From assembly GCF_014651515.1 (NCBI RefSeq), contig NZ_BMXA01000004.1:62001-126000 (forward strand): 64,000 bases of DNA, read 5' to 3'. The translations under genes and the position numbers were made by a program. Below the pieces are notes generated by a model, which was not told where the DNA came from, ran no database searches, and saw only the letters and a program-made list of their open reading frames with translations. Shown here piece after piece: positions 9,009 to 17,559 of this stretch. Positions within the stretch are counted from its first letter, which is position 1; each line of letters starts with the position of its first letter. This DNA is from Arenicella chitinivorans. Lineage in GTDB: Bacteria; Pseudomonadota; Gammaproteobacteria; Arenicellales; Arenicellaceae.

Positions 9009-10019
9009 ATGTCCATCGCAATCAAGTCAATTTCCGAAATCAGCGTAACGGGGGCAGATGCACTGCCAGCGTATATTTTTGACGCCAAGGAACCGCTTGT
9101 ACTGCGAGGACTGGCAAGCGACTGGGAGATCGTCTCGGCCGCTCATGGTTCGGATAAACACGTCGCGGACTATCTACTGAATTTTGATCAGGGAACACCG
9201 CTTACGGTGTATCAGGGCAACCCTGAAATTAAGGGACGTATTTTTTATAACGAGTCGATGACCGGCTTTAATTTCGAGCGCACGCGACAAACCATGTCGG
9301 CGGTGCTGGCCGCCTTGTTTGCCGAAGCGGATGATGCGGAACCCAACACGTATTACGTGGGATCAACTCTGGTAGATCGATGGCTGCCCGGTTTTCGCGC
9401 TCACAATGACCTGCCTATTGGTCATCGCGAGCACCTGACCAGCCTGTGGTTCGGAAACCGCAGCCTGATTGCTGCACACTACGATGTACCAAGCAATATT
9501 GCCGTGTGTGCCGCCGGGCGTCGCCAATTTACTTTGTTTCCACCTGAACAAGCTGAGAATCTGTACATAGGGCCGCTCGATTTAACGCCATCCGGTCAGC
9601 CGATTAGTCTGGTTAATGCCGATGCACCAGAACTGGATCAGTTTCCTAAGTATCGCACGGCACTTCAGGCTGCATGTCAGGCGACACTCGAACCAGGCGA
9701 CGCGATCTTCATACCAAGCATGTGGTGGCATCAAGTGAAGTCACTCGACGCCTTTAATGTGCTAGTGAACTATTGGTGGCGCGCGACACCAGCCTATATG
9801 GGCGCACCCTTGAATGCCCTACAACATGCGGTATTAAGTATTCGCGAACTACCGCCAGAACAACGCGTCGTATGGCGCGATATTTTCGAACGCTATGTGT
9901 TCGCCGCAACGGAACAGGACTGGAGCCACATTCCTAAGCATGCACGCGGCGTTCTGGACGACATTGATGAAGCGCGCGCACAAAGCATACGAGCACAGCT
10001 GCGCCGATTCCTGCAATAG
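9009..10019 (+). CDS. Cupin-like (JmjC/FIH-type) putative 2-oxoglutarate/Fe(II) oxygenase
   Basis: A 336-residue cupin_8-type protein. The iron-binding facial triad is visible: H157 and D159 (AAHYDVPSN), and a distal H241 (MWWHQVKSL). The AAGRRQFTLFPPEQ and GDAIFIPSMWWH strands are typical of the family. Family members hydroxylate protein or peptide side chains using 2-oxoglutarate; in TonB/halogenase loci the target is not known. It is closely spaced with SapC upstream (20 bp) and halogenase downstream (35 bp), so it is probably co-transcribed. A paralogue of the same length is encoded on the other strand at 11550-12560. Confidence 0.85.
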   Translation: MSIAIKSISEISVTGADALPAYIFDAKEPLVLRGLASDWEIVSAAHGSDKHVADYLLNFDQGTPLTVYQGNPEIKGRIFYNESMTGFNFERTRQTMSAVLAALFAEADDAEPNTYYVGSTLVDRWLPGFRAHNDLPIGHREHLTSLWFGNRSLIAAHYDVPSNIAVCAAGRRQFTLFPPEQAENLYIGPLDLTPSGQPISLVNADAPELDQFPKYRTALQAACQATLEPGDAIFIPSMWWHQVKSLDAFNVLVNYWWRATPAYMGAPLNALQHAVLSIRELPPEQRVVWRDIFERYVFAATEQDWSHIPKHARGVLDDIDEARAQSIRAQLRRFLQ

Positions 10020-10054
10020 GCGGGCGGCAACGATATTTAAGCAAGAGGGTTAAC

Positions 10055-11545
10055 GTGGATTATCAGAAAATTAAACGAGTTGTTATTGCGGGCGGGGGAA
10101 CCGCTGGCTGGATGGCAGCAGCATCTTTAGCCAAACTGTTAGGCAAGAATCTGGATATCTCACTGATCGAATCCGACGACATCCCGACTGTCGGCGTCGG
10201 TGAAGCAACCATTCCAACCATGCTCACGCTGCACGAATTGCTAGGCATCAATGAACGCGAGTTCATGGCCGAAGTCAACGGCACCTTTAAGCTCGGCATT
10301 GCATTCGAAAGCTGGCGCGATGTCGGTAAAGATTATATTCACTCCTTTGGGTTTACTGGTAAAGATTGCTGGGCAGCCGGCTTTCAACACTTTTGGCTCA
10401 AAGGCCAGCAACTCGGCATTGCCAAAGACTTTGGGCAATACTGTGCAGAATTGCTGGCCGCACAGCAAAATCGCTTCGCCGTGATGCCGAAAGGTGGCCT
10501 GAATTATGCCTACCACATCGATGCTGGCCGCTACGCCGGTTTTCTCCGACGTTTAGCAGAGAAACACAACGCCAAACGGATCGAGGGCAAGATTGTCAGC
10601 GTTAACCTGCACAACGAAACGGGCTTTATCGAATCATTGACACTGGCTTCGGGAAAAGTCATCGAAGGCGACCTGTTTATTGACTGTAGTGGCTTTCGTG
10701 GACTGCTGATCGAACAAGCGCTGCACACCGGCTACGATGATTGGTCACATTGGCTGCCATGCGATTCTGCTATCGCAGTACAGACCGAGTCAGTCGGCCC
10801 ACCCATTCCGTATACGCGCTCGATCGCCCGTGAATCTGGGTGGCAGTGGCGCATACCACTACAAACTCGCGTCGGCAATGGCCTGGTGTTCTGTAGCCGC
10901 TATATGTCGGATGACGAAGGCATCCAACAACTGCTGGATAATATCGAAGGCAAACCGATTAACGAACCTCGTGTGATCAAATTCCTTACTGGAACGCGAC
11001 GTAAGCACTGGAATAAAAACTGCATTGCGATGGGGCTTTCCAGTGGCTTTATTGAGCCGTTGGAATCCACCAGTATTCACCTGATTCAGCGCAGCATTAC
11101 TCGTTTGATGCAGATGTTCCCCTACGACGGTATTCGCCAGCCCGATGTCAACGAATTCAATACGCAGATGCACGCCGAGATCATCAATATCCGCGATTTT
11201 ATTGTGCTGCACTACCATGTTACAGAACGTACCGACTCGCCGTTCTGGCGCTTCTGCCGCTCGATGGATATTCCGGATTCGTTGCGTCACCGCATTGAAT
11301 TGTTCAAACAAACTGGCCGTGTGTTTAAGGTGCCAACCGAATTATTTGGTGAGAATTCGTGGACACAGGTTATGCTAGGGCAGGGTTTGATGCCGGAGCA
11401 ATATCATCCGATTGTTAATATGATGTCGGACGACGAGTTGAAGAACTTTCTGAACGGCATCGATCAAACGGCAAATAATTTGGTGAAGCAACTCCCGCAG
11501 CACCAGGAGTTTATCAACCACTATTGCAAAGCATCCGCGATGTGA
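10055..11545 (+). CDS. Flavin-dependent tryptophan-halogenase family protein (second copy)
   Basis: A 496-residue tryptophan halogenase homologue starting at GTG 10055, preceded by an AGAGGG ribosome site. GGGTAGW at 13-19 binds FAD, and K79 (TFKLG) sits at the same number as the essential PrnA lysine. The W-x-W-x-I-P motif is canonical (WQWRIP, about 263-268), and GFIEPLEST carries the conserved glutamate. By motif integrity it is the more orthodox of the two halogenases here. It is the last gene of the rightward receptor-associated group; an opposing cupin gene ends 5 bp downstream. Substrate unknown. Confidence 0.9.
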   Translation: MDYQKIKRVVIAGGGTAGWMAAASLAKLLGKNLDISLIESDDIPTVGVGEATIPTMLTLHELLGINEREFMAEVNGTFKLGIAFESWRDVGKDYIHSFGFTGKDCWAAGFQHFWLKGQQLGIAKDFGQYCAELLAAQQNRFAVMPKGGLNYAYHIDAGRYAGFLRRLAEKHNAKRIEGKIVSVNLHNETGFIESLTLASGKVIEGDLFIDCSGFRGLLIEQALHTGYDDWSHWLPCDSAIAVQTESVGPPIPYTRSIARESGWQWRIPLQTRVGNGLVFCSRYMSDDEGIQQLLDNIEGKPINEPRVIKFLTGTRRKHWNKNCIAMGLSSGFIEPLESTSIHLIQRSITRLMQMFPYDGIRQPDVNEFNTQMHAEIINIRDFIVLHYHVTERTDSPFWRFCRSMDIPDSLRHRIELFKQTGRVFKVPTELFGENSWTQVMLGQGLMPEQYHPIVNMMSDDELKNFLNGIDQTANNLVKQLPQHQEFINHYCKASAM

Positions 11546-11549
11546 TCGC

Positions 11550-12560
11550 CTAAGTTAATCGCTCACGCAAGTACGCCAACACTGTTGCACGCTGATCAGC
11601 CGACATCTGGGTTGTGACATCGTGCAACGCTGGCGGTAGGTGGTCCACCGGGTCGCCTGTCTGATGGAACACAAAATAGTCAAATAACGCGCGCCAGGCT
11701 TCGCGTTGCGCTGCCGGTAAGCGCGCCATTGACATCATACTGTGCATCATACTGGCATTGGGCGATAAACCGTTTTCAACCTGTCCGCCCCACCAGTAGT
11801 TGATCAGAATGTTCAGGTCTTCCAACGCTTCGACCGCATGCCACCAGGCCGCAGGCATATAAATCGCATCACCCGGTGCAAGTTCAGCCTGCTGAGCGTT
11901 GTCTAAGGCTATTTCGAATCGAGGAAAGCGTGTTAGGTCCGGGGCACATAAATTCACCAGACTGATTGGCACACCACCAGGCGAATTCAGCATCGGCCCG
12001 ACATACAGGTTTGCCACCTGCTCAGGCGGAAACAAGGTAAAACGTCGACGGCCAGCCACTACAGCGGCAATATTTAGGTCAGCGTCGTAGTGCGGTGCCA
12101 CCAACGCGCGATTGCTAATCCACATGGTCGGCTTCACCGACGCTGGCAGTAAGGCCATTGGGTGCGTGTCGCGCATACCCGGAAATACGGTTTCGACATC
12201 CGCCGCCTGGATTGCGATGGCATGTGGCGCAGATTGAGTTCGCATTGCCAACAATTGATCCAACGTTGGCGCAAGTTCCGCCTGGACACTTTTAAAATTC
12301 ACACCGGAAAGATCATCCGCATAGGAAAACGCACCCTGTATCTCCGGCTGACCAACCACCGTGAACGCACTGTGTTTTCCCGCATAGGACTTAAGAAAAT
12401 CCACAACAGATTGATCATCTTGTTGTGATTTTTCGACAATCGGCCAGTCACCAACGAGTCCACGCATGACGGCGGGCTGCTGAATTGGCAATATTTCATG
12501 CTCAAACGTTCGCTGATCTACATTGTGCCATTCCGTGATCGGATTAAGTTTTTGATGCAT
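11550..12560 (-). CDS. Cupin-like (JmjC/FIH-type) putative 2-oxoglutarate/Fe(II) oxygenase, second copy
   Basis: A 336-residue paralogue of the cupin at 9009-10019. The metal motif is kept (PHYDADLN, then AAWWHAVEAL), as is the VAGRRRFTLFPPEQ strand. The start is ATG 12560 (MHQKLNPITEW); the frame extends seven codons further to a TTG, which is less likely. It is transcribed against the halogenase operon and away from the malectin-GH16 gene, so it may share a divergent control region (12561-12743) with that enzyme. Substrate unknown. Confidence 0.85.
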   Translation of the reverse strand: MHQKLNPITEWHNVDQRTFEHEILPIQQPAVMRGLVGDWPIVEKSQQDDQSVVDFLKSYAGKHSAFTVVGQPEIQGAFSYADDLSGVNFKSVQAELAPTLDQLLAMRTQSAPHAIAIQAADVETVFPGMRDTHPMALLPASVKPTMWISNRALVAPHYDADLNIAAVVAGRRRFTLFPPEQVANLYVGPMLNSPGGVPISLVNLCAPDLTRFPRFEIALDNAQQAELAPGDAIYMPAAWWHAVEALEDLNILINYWWGGQVENGLSPNASMMHSMMSMARLPAAQREAWRALFDYFVFHQTGDPVDHLPPALHDVTTQMSADQRATVLAYLRERLT

Positions 12561-12743
12561 AAGGACGCGCCTGATAAACAATCACAATTGGGCTAAGCAT
12601 ACGCCATCAGTTACGCACCTCGCGTATAAATTGCCGAATTCTAGGTTAGTTAGTCGCCGTGCAATCCAACGCTTTTTATAGTGTTGATCTGTGTGCTCAC
12701 TCAGTGAGTCACTTCTGTATCCACCTATTTGGAGCTAACAATA

Positions 12744-14084
12744 ATGACAATAAAACGATTAACTCAACGCCTAATATGTACCGGCTTGCTCACTGCCTCC
12801 TGCGTAAGTGTGGCGCAAACGCCAATCGATGAGACTGTGCAATTGGCAATCAATTATGGCGGCCCGGCGCACCATGGCGCAGATGGCATTGCCTATCAAG
12901 CCGACAATATTCATAACGGCAAGGTCGGCACAGTCGCGGACATTCGCGGCGCACAAGATCCCACCATCTTTCATACCTATCGAACTGGCGAAGTAGACCT
13001 TAGCTACCCATTAGACAATGGCGAGTACACCGTAACGCTGAGTTTTACCGAACCAGACGATGTAGCGGTTGGCGATCGCGTATTCGACGTGTTGATTGAA
13101 GGCGAGATGGTGATTCCAAACTTTGACATCTACCAGGCACGTGGCACAACCGCCAAAATGGCCGTGGTGTGGTCAATCCCGGCAGTCACAGTGCAAGATG
13201 GTCAGCTCGACATCCAACTTACAGCCGTTAAGGGAGAGCCGGTGGTGAGTGCGCTCGCCGTTCGCACGACACCACCTAAACGCGATGATTGGGAGCTGGT
13301 ATGGCAGGATGAATTTGACTATGAAGGTGCACCAGACCCCACAAAGTGGACGCACGATATCTGGCCAGCGGGCAAGGTCAATCAAGAAGATCAGGCCTAC
13401 ACGGATCGATTAAAGAACGTTCGCGTTGAAAACGGCATGTTGGTGATCGAGGCCCATAAGGAGCAATACGACAATGCCGAGTATACGTCAGGGCGTATTC
13501 ACTCTGCGGGCAAGGGCGACTTACTCTATGGGCGGGTTGATGTACGCGCCAAGCTGCCATATGGGCAAGGCACTTGGCCTGCGATCTGGATGTTGTCGAC
13601 CAACCCATTCAAGTATGCAACTAATTGTAAAACTGCCGCTGAGTGGCAGGGCAATAATAAGTGCGATGCCTGGCCCAACTCCGGCGAAATTGACATCATG
13701 GAGCATGTTGGCTACGACATGAACCGGGTACATGGCACCGTACATACCAAAGCTTACTACTGGGTCATTGGTAAACAACGTCAAGCCACGATTGAAGCCG
13801 ACAATGTCGACAAGCAATTTCATCTTTATAGCCTGATATGGTCACCAACGCGTATCGATATTCTGTATGACAACCAGCCATACTTTACGTACTTGAACCC
13901 GAATGAAGGTTGGGAAGGCTGGCCGTTTGATCACCCATTTCATGTCATCTTGAACATCGCCATGGGTGGCGGTTGGGGCGGCGCTGGTGGCCCTACCAAT
14001 GATTCGATATTGCCAGCGCGTATGTTGGTCGACTACGTGCGCTTGTATCAATTACCGGAACACCTAACCAAACCAGCAAAATAA
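12744..14084 (+). CDS. Secreted malectin-GH16 beta-glucanase
   Basis: A 446-residue secreted enzyme. The signal peptide ends near residue 25 (VSVAQT). A malectin-like carbohydrate-binding domain (~33-175, INYGGPAHHGADGIAYQAD) precedes a GH16 catalytic domain (~185-435). The catalytic strand GEIDIMEHVG gives nucleophile E315, D317 and acid/base E320. MGGGWGGAGGP and MLVDYVRLYQ close the fold. Start ATG 12744 is favoured by a GGAG ribosome site at 12731-12734; an upstream TTG would add five residues and overlap that site. The enzyme probably cleaves beta-1,3 or mixed-linkage glucan. A malectin domain in front of GH16 suggests oligosaccharide or chain-end binding (inference). Confidence 0.9.
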   Translation: MTIKRLTQRLICTGLLTASCVSVAQTPIDETVQLAINYGGPAHHGADGIAYQADNIHNGKVGTVADIRGAQDPTIFHTYRTGEVDLSYPLDNGEYTVTLSFTEPDDVAVGDRVFDVLIEGEMVIPNFDIYQARGTTAKMAVVWSIPAVTVQDGQLDIQLTAVKGEPVVSALAVRTTPPKRDDWELVWQDEFDYEGAPDPTKWTHDIWPAGKVNQEDQAYTDRLKNVRVENGMLVIEAHKEQYDNAEYTSGRIHSAGKGDLLYGRVDVRAKLPYGQGTWPAIWMLSTNPFKYATNCKTAAEWQGNNKCDAWPNSGEIDIMEHVGYDMNRVHGTVHTKAYYWVIGKQRQATIEADNVDKQFHLYSLIWSPTRIDILYDNQPYFTYLNPNEGWEGWPFDHPFHVILNIAMGGGWGGAGGPTNDSILPARMLVDYVRLYQLPEHLTKPAK

Positions 14085-14091
14085 ACCGTAT

Positions 14092-14126
14092 AAAAAAACC
14101 CGGGTTGCACTCCACAACCCGGGTTT
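14092..14126. terminator. Bidirectional rho-independent terminator
   Basis: A 12-bp stem (14096-14107 with 14115-14126, CCCGGG core) has a 7-nt loop. The A7 run at 14092-14098 becomes a U-tract for the leftward di-haem gene, and a shorter T run serves the rightward GH16 gene. It lies between their convergent stop codons. Confidence 0.85.
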
Positions 14127-14170
14127 CTCGAGACCCCACGACTAGATAGTGTGGTGGGCTCTAGCCTCCA

Positions 14171-17100
14171 CTACAAGGATTCCAAAAAGCGTAACAACGC
14201 GTTCTTATCGCTGGCCGACAAGGCTTGGTAATTTGCACGAGAATTCGCACCTTCACCGCCATGCCATAAGATGGCTTCTTCAATTGATCTAGCCCGCCCA
14301 TCGTGCAGATACGCGTGATGCGGCGTACAGATTTCACCACCTTCCGCACCACTTGGATTGGTAACACCACCGGTGACGCAGGCGTGTAAACCAAGGCCCC
14401 ATAATGGCGTGGTCCGCCACTCACGACCGCTGGCATCGCCTTCACCTAGATTATCTGCCAGGCCATCGCCCATATCGTGCAACAACATATCGGAATACGG
14501 GTGAATCGTCTGGTTCCGCGCTTCGGCCATCGGGTGATACGGGCTGGTTTGCAACGTTGGTGTATGACACCCAGCGCAACCGGTATTACTGAATACTTGC
14601 TTACCATAGACGATGGTTTGGTCTTCGAAACCCGATTCCCAACCGCGCTGCGGTCGTACACCCAAACCAGTCAGGTAAGTCACCAGCTTATCGATCTCAG
14701 CGTCCGGCAACATAGCGTTGTTGTTACTACAGCCTGACTGATTCGAACCACAATCCAAGTTTGGCATGAGCGACGTACGAACACCCATATCGGTATTCAG
14801 TGCCGACACCACTTGATGACGGATACTGCTGGTTCCGGCCTTCCAGCCAAAACGCCCGATGCGCGTGATCTGAGGATTGGCTGGATCCGCGACGCGATTT
14901 GCACGCCCTGAAATGCCATCGCCATTAACATCATTCGGATCTTCCAAGCTCTCTATCGTGGATTCAGGAATCGCCTCCAACAAACCAAGACCAACCAAAC
15001 GTGGTGCGATACGCGCCGAAAAACGCGCTGGCGCGCCATTCTGGAACTGGTAGTTTGGTGCGCGTAGGCCATTTGCCACATTGGACCAGAATGCAATTGA
15101 GACTTCGCCTTCACCAGTGCCACCAACTCGGCGTGGTTGTAAGACCTTGCCGTACTGCGGATGCGGATTGCCATTGGCGTCGGCCGTTTTGAATACCCAG
15201 CGATCGAGCAGCTCATTATTTGGCGCCACTGGGGCACCACCATTACGCTCGTGGCAACCACTGCAACTGGCTTTGATGTATGGCTGACTTCCCGCTAACC
15301 CGGCTACTGTATTTAACACGCCATTTTCTGGGTCCTCATCGTGCTGACCATCAATAAATGAAGAGTGCAAAATTCGACGGCCTTCGAGGAATTTCTGACC
15401 ATTCCCGTAACCGAGGTTGGTCGCCATTTGCATAAAGTGATCATTCGGCTCATCGGTGTACTGGTAATGAATGGTGGTGTTACCACCCAACCAATAAGAG
15501 GCCGGAATTTCGCGGCTGTCTTCCTGGAATTCACCACCACCCGGAACAAATTCACCGGCGTTTTCGGTGTACCACGGCACAATACCTTTACCGACGATAT
15601 ACAGAAAGGTGGTGCCGTAGTAATTGGCTTGGCCACGTGGGATATCGTTGCGACTGAACTGCGATATCTCGAATTCCAAGCGGTCGCCATTGCGGATCTC
15701 GCGATTGAACTGACGATTCAGATTGTCGGACTTAGTGTAGTTGTAGTACGTGCCGTCAAACCCAACGTACTGCATAATGCCACCGCCACTGTATTCAGCC
15801 ACGGTATTACGTCCGAGGTACCACCAACGATTCTCAGCTTCGGAATCACTGAGCGGCCACAGGGTACGCACATTCATGGTGATGGTGTCACCACCTTTGG
15901 CTACGGTGTCAATGATTTCGATATTGCTGGCGCGGTGCTCAAAATAAAACTTGATGTAGTGATCGTAGGATTGGAACTGATCTTCTCGCGCATGGCGAGT
16001 TCGTGGTCGATCAGAGAAACGTGTTATTAGCGCGCTGCCGGTGTCGACTTGCGTGTCGGGCTCCAGCGGTGTGCTGCTGTTGTACAAGGGTGTCACGGTC
16101 GATGGTGGCGGAGTGGTCACCGGGCATCCATTTGCATCCACCTGGGTTCCTGGCGCGGTGTTGGGGCATTGATCGCTGCTGTCCGGGACACCGTCATTGT
16201 CGGAATCCGGATCGCTCGGGCCGTTGCTTAAGGTGCCGAATACGCGCATCTCAAAGATTGAATAGCCCCAATCATTCCCCGCACTGCGTGCGGTACCATA
16301 CATACGCAGGTAACGATAACTGCCATTCACCGTCAGATCATCAGTACGATCGCCAACCTGACCGCCGCTGTAGGTATACAGTGGCGTCCAACTACTGTCA
16401 TTGTTGGAGCCTTGAATCTGGTAGTTCGCGGCATTTGCATACTCCCAATCGATGCTCACGGCACTGATATCATAGGTTGCACCAAGATCAACTCGCAACC
16501 AACTTGGGTCTGTCTGAAAATTAGACTCCCAACGCGTGGTCGGATCGCCATCGAAGGCCAGTCCGGCGGCTTGCAAGGTGGTACTACCAATGGCAGATTT
16601 ACCCAAGGCGATGTTGTTATTGCTCGGCGCCAAACTACCATATACCTTAAATTCATAGATTGAGTAGCCCCAATCATTCCCAGCACTGCGCGTGAGCCCA
16701 TACATACGTACGTAGCGAAATGTGCCGCTCACCGCATGGGTGTCAGTGCGATCACCAAAACTACCGCCGGTCGCGTCATTCAGCACACTCCAATTGTTGC
16801 CGTCATTCGAGCCTTGCACCTGATAGTGCGCTGCGTTGGCTGCTTCCCAATCGATCGTGACACTCGACAGAGCATACGCAGCACCCAGATCCAACATCAG
16901 CCAACTGGGGTCGGTATTGAAATTTGATTCCCAGCGGGTACTGCCATCGCCATCAACCGCCAGTGATGCAGCTTGCAAGTTCGTGCTCCCAATCGCATTA
17001 CTGCCCAAGGCAATATTGTTCCCAGATGGCGGTGGCGGCGGTGCCGCATCTTGATGCGTATAGGTTTTTACTGCGGTATCAAATGCGCCATTGGCACCCG

Positions 17101-17416
17101 TATCCCAGTAGGTAAACCAATACGTAATCTGATCCTGATTGTTTAAACCGCTGATATCGAGGCGGTTCACGCCATTCACAACCGGCATTCGCACATTCTG
17201 TTGTGGGCCGCTGTTAATCAGATAGTGTGCATCGGCCCAGGCCGACGTATTGATGTAGAGCTGCGCAGTGTCGCCATTGATGTGAACTGTACCGTTGTCG
17301 GCGTTTTGTGCGTGTGCTGCACTCATCGCGCATAGCAACGCAAACAGAATCGCGATTACGCGACTCGGATTGGTGCGCTGTGAGTTAGTCAGCGACTTGG
17401 ATAATAAACTGATCAT
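14171..17416 (-). CDS. Secreted di-haem peroxidase-like (DHOR family) protein with CBM56 and two discoidin modules
   Basis: A 1081-residue exported multidomain protein. The signal peptide ends near 36 (SAAHAQ). A CBM56-like beta-1,3-glucan-binding domain (~42-115, YINTSAWADAHYLIN) is followed by two F5/8 type C (discoidin) domains (~133-263, ~268-400). A thrombospondin-type-3 calcium linker (DPDSDNDGVPDSSDQCP) spans ~403-440. A C-terminal region (~480-1081) resembles di-haem oxidoreductases of the putative thiol/peroxidase DHOR family. Two c-type haem motifs are present, CSGCH near 717-721 and CAGCH near 947-951. The protein would sit outside the cytoplasm, bound to glucan, carrying out peroxide- or electron-transfer chemistry. 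It is encoded 143 bp after the modular laminarinase, on the same strand, and shares its binding modules. Confidence 0.85.
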   Translation of the reverse strand: MISLLSKSLTNSQRTNPSRVIAILFALLCAMSAAHAQNADNGTVHINGDTAQLYINTSAWADAHYLINSGPQQNVRMPVVNGVNRLDISGLNNQDQITYWFTYWDTGANGAFDTAVKTYTHQDAAPPPPPSGNNIALGSNAIGSTNLQAASLAVDGDGSTRWESNFNTDPSWLMLDLGAAYALSSVTIDWEAANAAHYQVQGSNDGNNWSVLNDATGGSFGDRTDTHAVSGTFRYVRMYGLTRSAGNDWGYSIYEFKVYGSLAPSNNNIALGKSAIGSTTLQAAGLAFDGDPTTRWESNFQTDPSWLRVDLGATYDISAVSIDWEYANAANYQIQGSNNDSSWTPLYTYSGGQVGDRTDDLTVNGSYRYLRMYGTARSAGNDWGYSIFEMRVFGTLSNGPSDPDSDNDGVPDSSDQCPNTAPGTQVDANGCPVTTPPPSTVTPLYNSSTPLEPDTQVDTGSALITRFSDRPRTRHAREDQFQSYDHYIKFYFEHRASNIEIIDTVAKGGDTITMNVRTLWPLSDSEAENRWWYLGRNTVAEYSGGGIMQYVGFDGTYYNYTKSDNLNRQFNREIRNGDRLEFEISQFSRNDIPRGQANYYGTTFLYIVGKGIVPWYTENAGEFVPGGGEFQEDSREIPASYWLGGNTTIHYQYTDEPNDHFMQMATNLGYGNGQKFLEGRRILHSSFIDGQHDEDPENGVLNTVAGLAGSQPYIKASCSGCHERNGGAPVAPNNELLDRWVFKTADANGNPHPQYGKVLQPRRVGGTGEGEVSIAFWSNVANGLRAPNYQFQNGAPARFSARIAPRLVGLGLLEAIPESTIESLEDPNDVNGDGISGRANRVADPANPQITRIGRFGWKAGTSSIRHQVVSALNTDMGVRTSLMPNLDCGSNQSGCSNNNAMLPDAEIDKLVTYLTGLGVRPQRGWESGFEDQTIVYGKQVFSNTGCAGCHTPTLQTSPYHPMAEARNQTIHPYSDMLLHDMGDGLADNLGEGDASGREWRTTPLWGLGLHACVTGGVTNPSGAEGGEICTPHHAYLHDGRARSIEEAILWHGGEGANSRANYQALSASDKNALLRFLESL

Positions 17417-17491
17417 CGGATACTCCTGTAGGGTTGACGAGTAATCTGTGTTGCCAGTGTGTAGTGGTTGGTCGGCGCCTCAGACCATGTA

Positions 17492-17537
17492 CCCGCCACA
17501 CGTTAGCCCAGGTAGATGAGCCAAAACTTGTGGCGGG
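17492..17537 (-). other. Intercistronic hairpin between laminarinase and di-haem gene
   Basis: Nine-bp perfect arms (17492-17500 and 17529-17537) enclose 28 nt, between the laminarinase stop (17560) and the next gene's start (17416). No U-tract follows on the transcribed strand, so it looks more like an mRNA-stability or partial-attenuation element than a full terminator. Confidence 0.45.
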
Positions 17538-17559
17538 CACTGAAGGTGAAAGACAGGGC

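Noticed and set aside
15365-16030. Rightward frame of 221 codons antisense to the di-haem gene
   Set aside because: It lies entirely opposite a well-supported domain-bearing gene, with no signal, domain or ribosome site.
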